DNA from: Pseudomonadota bacterium
GTDB lineage: Bacteria; Pseudomonadota; Gammaproteobacteria; Arenicellales; Arenicellaceae
Assembly: GCA_018660405.1 (NCBI GenBank)
Contig: JABJKL010000136.1
Span: forward strand, 1 to 5,865
Length of the DNA stretch: 5,865 nt
Reading direction: 5' to 3'
Part shown: in pieces, positions 1-5,072 of the stretch
How positions within the stretch are numbered: position 1 is the first letter of the stretch
Layout of the letters: each line of letters begins with the position of its first letter
Position numbers and translations under genes: made by a program
The notes under the pieces: model-generated
The model's input: only the letters and a program-made list of their open reading frames with translations
What the model was told of the DNA's origin: nothing
Databases searched by the model: none

Positions 1-288
1 GGCAAGCTTAAAAAGAAAATTGCAATCGGCGCCATCAGCCATCGCGCATTGCAGGTTGAAACCGCTGATGAAGTGGCCGGAGATATTCGAGAAGCACTCA
101 AGTACATTGACGCCGAGCATCTAGCCTTATCTTCGGATTGCGGCTTTGGTCGGCAAGGGGTTCCCAGACCAATTGCGTTCCATAAGGCATCGGCGCTGGC
201 ACAGGGAGCCAATATTGTGCGTCGCGAACTAGGCGCTGAGGAAACTCGTGTCCGGGCTGCTGATCCTGCCCTGCAAATAGATATTTAG
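1..288 (+). CDS. MetE-like (cobalamin-independent methionine synthase family) protein, C-terminal fragment
   Basis: The reading frame is open from base 1 and ends at TAG 286-288, giving the last 95 residues of a protein whose start lies outside the window. The family (COG0620, UROD/MetE-like TIM barrel) moves a methyl group from a folate or corrinoid donor to a zinc-activated thiol, classically homocysteine, in the cytoplasm. Visible hallmarks are the ISHRALQVET strand-helix segment (residues 12-21 of the fragment), SSDCGFGRQG (44-53) and a closing GANIVRREL helix (69-77). Cys47 in SSDCGFGR matches the C-terminal zinc-ligand cysteine of MetE (the DCG motif). The segment resembles the short, single-barrel MetE relatives more than E. 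coli MetE, whose corresponding motif is followed by a different sequence, but with the N-terminal part missing I cannot tell a full methionine synthase from a core-MetE or another methyltransferase. An internal TTG at 49 could be misread as a start, but the homology continues upstream of it. Confidence 0.85.
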   Translation, partial: GKLKKKIAIGAISHRALQVETADEVAGDIREALKYIDAEHLALSSDCGFGRQGVPRPIAFHKASALAQGANIVRRELGAEETRVRAADPALQIDI

Positions 289-347
289 GGACTTGTCCTG
301 AAGTAGAAAGCGTACTGCGCTGGCATTCGGTTTGTGGTGTATTAAAG

Positions 348-893
348 ATGAGTAAGCCTCATTTGGGATCTAATTATCTGCTTGATGCATACCCAAGGAA
401 AGACTGGGCAGGGCATTCTGATATGGGAGGAGTTGCCCGGTTTTGGCTGCACAAACACGACAGCTTCCGCTCTTTAGGGGGACGCCTTAAAGGCCTTTCC
501 GCAGGTTTTCTTGACAATAAAAAAGACCTGCGAGAAATGCACTCGAAATTCCTTTATCCGCTCAACGAGTATATTTCCAACTTACATGGCCATCATTCCA
601 TCGAGGACCAGCATTATTTTCCGCTTTTCAGACGCTTGGAGCCGCGCCTTAAGAAGGGTTTTACTCTTTTAGAGGGTGATCATGATGTGGTACATGAAAC
701 GATTACTAAAATCGTTAAAGACTGGCAAAACATAGCCAATAGAAAGAATGACCCACAATTTGATTCTAAGGTGATGACTGTCGGGTTCGCTGAAATCGTC
801 CGAGACTTTATTGTCAAAGTCGACATTCACCTGACTGATGAAGAGGACCTGGTTATCCCGGTTCTTTTAAAGCACAAGGACCGATCGCTTTAA
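348..893 (+). CDS. hemerythrin HHE cation-binding domain protein
   Basis: A 181-residue soluble protein predicted to form a four-helix bundle binding a di-iron centre. The hemerythrin-type ligand pattern is complete: His37 in LHKHDSFR, the HGHHSIEDQHYFP block (80-92, with His82/His83 and Glu86), GDHDVVHE (110-117, His112 and perhaps His116), and HLTDEEDLVIP (161-171, His161 and Glu165/Glu166). These positions are read from the sequence; their assignment as metal ligands is inferred from the family. No signal peptide or membrane segment is seen, so it is likely cytoplasmic. Proteins of this family sense or store O2, handle NO or manage iron; which of these applies here cannot be told. The ATG at 348 has only a weak purine tract (TTAAAG) before it, yet the next in-frame Met (residue 26) lies inside the conserved region, so 348 is preferred. 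It follows the MetE-like gene by 59 bases in the same direction and may be co-transcribed. Confidence 0.9.
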   Translation: MSKPHLGSNYLLDAYPRKDWAGHSDMGGVARFWLHKHDSFRSLGGRLKGLSAGFLDNKKDLREMHSKFLYPLNEYISNLHGHHSIEDQHYFPLFRRLEPRLKKGFTLLEGDHDVVHETITKIVKDWQNIANRKNDPQFDSKVMTVGFAEIVRDFIVKVDIHLTDEEDLVIPVLLKHKDRSL

Positions 894-906
894 ATAAAGC
901 ACGATC
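883..906. terminator. inverted repeat at convergent gene ends, possible weak bidirectional terminator
   Basis: GATC-GCTTT (883-891) can pair with AAAGC (896-900) plus GATC (903-906) around an AAAT loop, leaving a two-base bulge. It overlaps the stop codon of the hemerythrin gene and lies in the 27-base gap between converging genes, where a shared terminator is expected. The stem is AT-rich and there is no uninterrupted T-run right after it on either strand (the nearest on the + strand is TCTTTT at 916-921), so termination by this hairpin is uncertain. Confidence 0.35.
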
Positions 907-920
907 ATCGCCAAGTCTTT

Positions 921-1997
921 TCACTCACCTCCTTGCGCACCCCCTTGAGAAGTAGACTGGGCTGCTATTGCTGCGTCACAAACAAATGGCACGAGTTCGG
1001 TTTCATCGGCAAGGCGCCTCCATACCGTACTGCTGGAATAAGGCTCTGTGAGGAAGCCTGGGTCTTCAATCGTATATTCAGCGGTTAAATGTAATCCGTC
1101 ATCGCTCACGGTATAACGCTCAGTGAACTTTTTTTGATGACTGGACGGAATGTCTGTGCCGACACCGTTTTGATCAAAGTCCGAAGCCAGCCCAGCGGCA
1201 AGATCGGGGAATCCGGTAGACTCTATGACAATCGTATTGTCCTCAACTCGCGCCACGGCCGTACCATACACCCCGGTAGACTCGACTTCCGAAGGTTGGC
1301 CATCGAGACGCACGGTTCGAAGAATCTCGAAATATTCGTGCTGCAGATTTAACTCTTCGCCCATCACCTTTATTTCATACAGGTAAGGCACGTAGAGTAA
1401 AGAAGGGAGGTGGGGTGGTATGCAACGCAGGGCCGATGTGTCTAATGGATTAAACGCAGTCCTGGCATCCAGCCCCGCCTGATTGAGCGGCAACGGTGAA
1501 TCTGCATTGATATGTGGATTCGGATCAGTTTCGTATCCCCAAATACCCTTAAATCTATCCAGTCCGGTGGTACCAGCAACCGCTATCGCTTCCGACAACC
1601 CGCCTTCTGGCACCAGCGTATTAGGCCGCCACGAATAGCTGTTACCGTTTGGCATAGTAAAATCAAGACCCAGTATCAAGGTCTTACCCTCCACACGACT
1701 TGGCATGCCGGCGACGGTAATCGTCTCACCGATTATGAAATCTTCCTGGTTGAGCCCCATCCGCTCAATCATCGGAACAGCGTGAGTCTCTATGTCCCAC
1801 GTGACGATTTCGCCGTTTTCACCTTCGACATCTACGGTAAGAAAAGAATGCGGGCTACGTATTCTGGCACTGGTTAAGGTACCCGTAACCATTGCCTGTC
1901 CTTCCGGAATATAATGCACTCGAAAGGAGTGGTGAGCATTGGCACAAATTGGCGCGACAAACATAAGGCACGCAAGAATTCTGATTTTGATCTTCAT
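921..1997 (-). CDS. secreted DUF6152-type protein with C-terminal conserved domain
   Basis: A 358-residue protein with a clear Sec signal peptide: basic start (MKIKIR), hydrophobic core (residues 7-18) and an ANA cleavage motif at 19-21, so the mature protein should start HHSF in the periplasm or outside. Residues about 22-125 look like the DUF6152 domain: AHHSF at the N-terminus, an SPHSF motif (48-52), a D(V)xGENGE...W strand pair, His72, and an ITVAGMPS segment typical of a small beta barrel. Residues about 145-342 form a second conserved region with LPLNQAGLDART (169-180), RCIPP (191-195), ERYTVSDDGLHL (293-304) and LTEPY (316-320). It has only two cysteines in the mature chain (192 and 340), which could form a disulfide. 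The function of the family is unknown to me. A longer frame opens at 2045, but the start at 1997 is preferred because it has a strong GGAGGA before it and begins the signal peptide directly. Last gene of the minus-strand run. Confidence 0.82.
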   Translation of the reverse strand: MKIKIRILACLMFVAPICANAHHSFRVHYIPEGQAMVTGTLTSARIRSPHSFLTVDVEGENGEIVTWDIETHAVPMIERMGLNQEDFIIGETITVAGMPSRVEGKTLILGLDFTMPNGNSYSWRPNTLVPEGGLSEAIAVAGTTGLDRFKGIWGYETDPNPHINADSPLPLNQAGLDARTAFNPLDTSALRCIPPHLPSLLYVPYLYEIKVMGEELNLQHEYFEILRTVRLDGQPSEVESTGVYGTAVARVEDNTIVIESTGFPDLAAGLASDFDQNGVGTDIPSSHQKKFTERYTVSDDGLHLTAEYTIEDPGFLTEPYSSSTVWRRLADETELVPFVCDAAIAAQSTSQGGAQGGE

Positions 1998-2001
1998 GTC
2001 T

Positions 2002-2007
2002 TCCTCC
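2002..2007 (-). promoter_or_regulatory. Shine-Dalgarno sequence deciding the DUF6152-type gene start
   Basis: GGAGGA on the minus strand, four bases before the ATG at 1997. It is the strongest ribosome-binding site in the window and supports the internal start over the in-frame ATG 48 bases upstream (2045), which would bury the signal peptide. Confidence 0.8.
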
Positions 2008-2024
2008 GAGTCGATAAGATTCAA

Positions 2025-2042
2025 TCTGCTTCTACTTGCAGA
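2025..2042 (-). repeat. short inverted repeat (hairpin) in the fhs to DUF6152 gap
   Basis: TCTGC and GCAGA form a 5-bp stem around an 8-base loop, inside the 87-base gap between fhs and the DUF6152-type gene. It lies 27 bases before the ATG. No T-run follows on the minus strand, so it is not a convincing terminator; it could be a processing or attenuation element or chance. The gap also carries TATATT on the minus strand, but with no matching -35 hexamer, so I do not call a promoter. Confidence 0.3.
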
Positions 2043-2084
2043 CACAATATACTAGCTGATGCCGGTTGGCACCATTTCTCATTG

Positions 2085-3758
2085 TTAGAAAAGACCGGTA
2101 ATCCGTCCGTCTTTATCTATATCAATACTTTCCGCCGCTGGCACCCTAGGCAAGCCTGGCATGGTCAACAAGTCACCGCAGATGCAAACGATAAATTCTG
2201 CGCCCGCCGCCAGTCGAACTTCCCGAATGTTAACGACGTGACCGCTGGGAGCAATGCGTAACTCGGGATCAGTCGAAAACGAGTAGGGTGTCTTGGCAAT
2301 ACAAACAGGGTATTCACCATAACCATCTCCCTGCAGCTGTTTGATCTGGTTTCGTATGCGAGTATTTGCGGTGATCTCACTGGCGCCATAAATATTAACG
2401 GCAACCTTCTCAATTTTACTCCATAGCGGATCGGTGTCTTGGTACAGGAACTGTACGTCAGATGGAGACGATTCGATCAGTTCAACCACTTTGTGCGCCA
2501 AATCCTCAGCACCAGCGGCGCCATCGGCCCAGTGGGTAGCAACAGATACGGACGCACCATGGTGGGCCATCTTGGTCTTGATAAGATCAATTTCTTTATC
2601 CGTATCGCTGCTAAACCGATTGATGCAGATAATGCAGGACAAACCAAAATGGGTACGTACGTTATTAACATGTCGCACCAGATTGTCCATACCTTTTTCC
2701 AGCGCATTGAGGTTTTCAGTTTCCAGTTCACCCTTGAGAGCACCACCCTGAAACTTGAGTGCCCGGATGGTCGCAACAACAACGGCTACATCTGGTCTCA
2801 GACCGCTCTTGCGGCACTTGATATTGATAAATTTCTCGGCACCCAGGTCTGCACCAAAGCCGGCCTCGGTCACCACATAGTCCGCCAGTTTCATCGCCCC
2901 CTGGGTGGCAATAACCGAGTTACAACCGTGGGCAATATTTGCAAACGGACCACCGTGAATAATCGCCGGGTTATTCTCTAAAGTTTGTACAAGATTTGGA
3001 GAGATAGCCTGTTTTAGCAGAGCTGCCATTGCACCGTGCACCTTAAGGTCCCTTGCAGTAATGGGTTCTTGCTTGCGCGTATAACCGACAACAATATTGC
3101 CGAGCCGTTTCTTCAGGTCAGTAATTGAAGTGGCAAGGCACAAAATTGCCATCACCTCGGATGCAACGACGATATCAAACCGGTCCTGTCTCGGCATACT
3201 GTTTATCGTGCCGCCAAGCCCAATGACAACCTCACGTAAGGCGCGGTCGTTAACATCCAGAACGCGCCGCCAGGTGATCCGCCGCGGATCGAAACCTAGC
3301 TCGTTGGAGTGGTGCATATGGTTATCTATAACCGCAGCAAGCAAGTTATTGGCCAATGCTATGGCATTGAAATCCCCCGTGAAGTGTAGATTAATGTCTT
3401 CCATGGGAACGACCTGCGCATAGCCACCACCGGCGGCGCCGCCTTTCATTCCGAAGACTGGACCGAGCGAGGGCTCTCGCAAGCAGATCACAGTGTTTTT
3501 TCCTATGTGGTTCAAGGCATCACCCAACCCAACCGTGGTTGTGGTCTTACCTTCTCCGGCAGGGGTCGGGGTGACAGCAGTAACCAGAATCAGCTTCGCA
3601 TTATCACGTTCGGGCAGATCAGCCAGGTAAGACAGTGATATCTTGGCCTTGTAATTGCCATATAGTTCCAGATGCTCGGCGTCGATTCCAAGGCGAGACC
3701 TTGCCACGGAGGCGATGGGCTCCATTTTGGCGTCTTGCGCAATACTGATGTCGGACAT
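2085..3758 (-). CDS. fhs: formate-tetrahydrofolate ligase (10-formyl-THF synthetase)
   Basis: A 557-residue cytoplasmic enzyme of the usual bacterial length, catalysing formate + ATP + THF to 10-formyl-THF + ADP + phosphate, reversibly. The P-loop TPTPAGEGKTTTT spans 63-75. The first family signature GMKGGAAGGGY is intact at 103-113. Other conserved blocks are FANIAHGCNS (272-281), VVTEAGFGADLGAEKF (295-310) and MPGLPRVPAA (533-542). The second signature reads VATIRALKFQGG (328-339), with Gln337 where the family normally has His or Asn. The start at 3758 matches the family N-terminus (the IAQ-A-K-M-PI pattern), although no Shine-Dalgarno sequence precedes it; the next Met (residue 12) also lacks one. 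It follows metK by 85 bases. In aerobic proteobacteria the enzyme either supplies formyl/methyl groups from formate or releases formate during methyl-group oxidation; its MTHFR-family neighbour fits either. Confidence 0.97.
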   Translation of the reverse strand: MSDISIAQDAKMEPIASVARSRLGIDAEHLELYGNYKAKISLSYLADLPERDNAKLILVTAVTPTPAGEGKTTTTVGLGDALNHIGKNTVICLREPSLGPVFGMKGGAAGGGYAQVVPMEDINLHFTGDFNAIALANNLLAAVIDNHMHHSNELGFDPRRITWRRVLDVNDRALREVVIGLGGTINSMPRQDRFDIVVASEVMAILCLATSITDLKKRLGNIVVGYTRKQEPITARDLKVHGAMAALLKQAISPNLVQTLENNPAIIHGGPFANIAHGCNSVIATQGAMKLADYVVTEAGFGADLGAEKFINIKCRKSGLRPDVAVVVATIRALKFQGGALKGELETENLNALEKGMDNLVRHVNNVRTHFGLSCIICINRFSSDTDKEIDLIKTKMAHHGASVSVATHWADGAAGAEDLAHKVVELIESSPSDVQFLYQDTDPLWSKIEKVAVNIYGASEITANTRIRNQIKQLQGDGYGEYPVCIAKTPYSFSTDPELRIAPSGHVVNIREVRLAAGAEFIVCICGDLLTMPGLPRVPAAESIDIDKDGRITGLF

Positions 3759-3769
3759 GATGGGGTGCT

Positions 3770-3795
3770 AAGGGTCAGGTTAAAGAGTCGGGTTA
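3770..3795 (-). repeat. two-copy 13-bp tandem repeat in the fhs leader
   Basis: On the + strand AAGGGTCAGGTTA (3770-3782) is followed immediately by AAGAGTCGGGTTA (3783-3795); 11 of 13 bases match, and both differences are transitions. On the minus strand this is TAACCCGACTCTT then TAACCTGACCCTT, lying 11 to 37 bases before the fhs ATG. The position suits a double binding site for a regulator or a translational control element; neither is established. A third copy is not visible on either side. Confidence 0.6.
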
Positions 3796-3827
3796 GTTGA
3801 TCATCGTCAGTAAATGCACTGGTGTTA

Positions 3828-3840
3828 TTCAGTATCTGAA
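3828..3840 (-). repeat. small inverted repeat just after the metK stop
   Basis: TTCAG-TAT-CTGAA, a perfect 5-bp stem with a 3-base loop, beginning three bases past the metK stop codon on the minus strand. The stem is short and A+T-rich, and no T-run follows, so it is a poor intrinsic terminator. It could mark a 3' end-processing point or be chance. Confidence 0.35.
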
Positions 3841-3843
3841 GGG

Positions 3844-5007
3844 CTAACAGAGAAGCTGACTCAATTCATCCGCTTTATCTGTCTTCTCCCATGGTAGATC
3901 AAGATCGCTCCTGCCGAAGTGACCGTATGCCGCTGTGGCTTTATATATTGGCCGTAACAAATCAAGCATTTCAATAATCCCCTTGGGTCGCAAGTCAAAC
4001 ACTTCGCCAACGGCTGCACTAAGTTTTGCCTGATCTACCTTTCCGGTACCGAAAGTATCGATGGTGATCGATGTCGGTCTGGCAACACCGATCGCGTAGG
4101 AAACCTGCACCTCGCACTTGTCTGCAAGCCCTGCAGCAACGATATTTTTCGCAACATAGCGTGCGGCGTAAGCTGCAGATCGATCTACTTTGGATGGATC
4201 CTTACCCGAAAATGCTCCACCACCATGACGTGCCATTCCACCGTAAGTGTCGACGATGATTTTTCGACCAGTGAGTCCGCAGTCGCCCATTGGCCCACCG
4301 ACAACAAATCGACCGGTAGGATTGATGTGATACTGGGTATCTTCTGTTAGCCAGTTTCCCGGCAATACCGGTTTAATTATTTCTTCCATGATCGCTTCAC
4401 GGAGTTCCTTGTTACTGACGTCAGGCGCATGCTGAGTGGACAAAACAACGGCGTTAATTCCCGTCGGCTTATCATCCTCGTAAGTAAACGTCACCTGGCT
4501 CTTTGCATCCGGACGCAGCCACGAAAGTGTTCCGTCTTTGCGCACATCAGACTGTTTTTTCACCAGGCGATGTGCGTAATCGATCGGTGCTGGCATCAAG
4601 GTATCGGTTTCGTTACAGGCGTAACCGAACATCAAGCCCTGGTCACCGGCGCCCTGCTCTTTGTCGTCCCCTTCCCCTTCATTCACACCTTGTGCAATAT
4701 CTGGAGACTGCTTGTCGAGCGCAACCAGCACGGCACAACTGTCGGCGTCAAACCCCATCTCGGACGAGGTGTAGCCGATATCCCTGATTTTGTCTCTAAC
4801 CACCTGGGTGTAGTCGACATTAGCGGTTGTTGTAATCTCGCCCGCAACAACGGCCATACCTGTTGTGATCATGGTTTCGCACGCGACCCGACTGTGCGGA
4901 TCCACTTCAAACATCGCATCAAGTATTGAATCTGATATCTGATCGGCCATTTTGTCAGGATGACCTTCTGACACGGACTCGGATGTAAATAAATAGGTGT
5001 TACTCAT
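3844..5007 (-). CDS. metK: S-adenosylmethionine synthetase (methionine adenosyltransferase)
   Basis: A 387-residue cytoplasmic enzyme making S-adenosylmethionine from methionine and ATP, with phosphate and pyrophosphate released; it normally works as a tetramer. The length is close to E. coli MetK. Key motifs are all present: GHPDK (15-19), the first family signature GAGDQGLMFGYA (119-130), the phosphate-binding GGGAFSGKD (262-270), DRSAAYAARYVAKN (275-288) and the C-terminal YGHFGR (361-366). The frame stays open upstream to 5109, overlapping the preceding gene, but the start at 5007 is chosen because MSNTYLFTSESVSEGHPDK is the family N-terminus and GGAG lies seven bases before it. It sits 65 bases after the MTHFR-family gene and 85 before fhs. 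A metK between these two folate genes is not the arrangement I know from model gammaproteobacteria. Nothing suggests loss of activity. Confidence 0.98.
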   Translation of the reverse strand: MSNTYLFTSESVSEGHPDKMADQISDSILDAMFEVDPHSRVACETMITTGMAVVAGEITTTANVDYTQVVRDKIRDIGYTSSEMGFDADSCAVLVALDKQSPDIAQGVNEGEGDDKEQGAGDQGLMFGYACNETDTLMPAPIDYAHRLVKKQSDVRKDGTLSWLRPDAKSQVTFTYEDDKPTGINAVVLSTQHAPDVSNKELREAIMEEIIKPVLPGNWLTEDTQYHINPTGRFVVGGPMGDCGLTGRKIIVDTYGGMARHGGGAFSGKDPSKVDRSAAYAARYVAKNIVAAGLADKCEVQVSYAIGVARPTSITIDTFGTGKVDQAKLSAAVGEVFDLRPKGIIEMLDLLRPIYKATAAYGHFGRSDLDLPWEKTDKADELSQLLC

Positions 5008-5014
5008 CGTGTTA

Positions 5015-5018
5015 CTCC
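5015..5018 (-). promoter_or_regulatory. Shine-Dalgarno sequence deciding the metK start
   Basis: GGAG on the minus strand (within TTGGAG), seven bases before the ATG at 5007. The two upstream in-frame ATGs (5034 and 5109) have no comparable site, which supports the 387-residue protein. Confidence 0.75.
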
Positions 5019-5060
5019 AATAATAAGCCCTCATTAGGGCATAGATAGTGAATAGTTGGA
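5016..5060 (-). promoter_or_regulatory. possible RNA structure in the metK leader covering the ribosome-binding site
   Basis: Within the 65-base leader, GCCCT (minus strand, 5040-5036) pairs with AGGGC (5031-5027) around a 4-base loop. Flanking it, TCCAA (5060-5056) is perfectly complementary to TTGGA (5020-5016), which contains most of the metK Shine-Dalgarno sequence. Folding would give a nested structure able to hide the ribosome-binding site. Both pairings are read directly; any regulatory role is inference. The leader does not match the SAM riboswitch classes I can recall, and a 5-bp complement within 65 bases can arise by chance. Confidence 0.3.
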
Positions 5061-5072
5061 CCTGCGGCTGGC

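Noticed and set aside
289..298. GGAC-TT-GTCC inverted repeat right after the MetE-like stop codon, as a terminator
   Set aside because: A two-base loop is too tight for a stable hairpin with a 4-bp stem, and no T-run follows.
1998..2045. Longer start for the DUF6152-type protein
   Set aside because: It would place 16 polar residues before the signal peptide, and the strong GGAGGA site belongs to the start at 1997.
1914..2261. 115-codon + strand open frame spanning the fhs/DUF6152 gap
   Set aside because: It covers both a signal peptide and the conserved fhs C-terminus on the other strand; its translation shows no family features.
2439..2981. 180-codon + strand open frame opposite fhs
   Set aside because: Shadow of fhs; the fhs frame carries conserved motifs over the same bases.
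4429..4929. 166-codon + strand open frame opposite metK
   Set aside because: It is antisense to strongly conserved metK motifs, resembles no family and has no ribosome-binding site; it follows from metK codon usage.
5008..5072. A known SAM-I or SAM-II riboswitch before metK
   Set aside because: The 65-base gap is too short for SAM-I and I do not see the SAM-II core; only a generic possible structure is reported.
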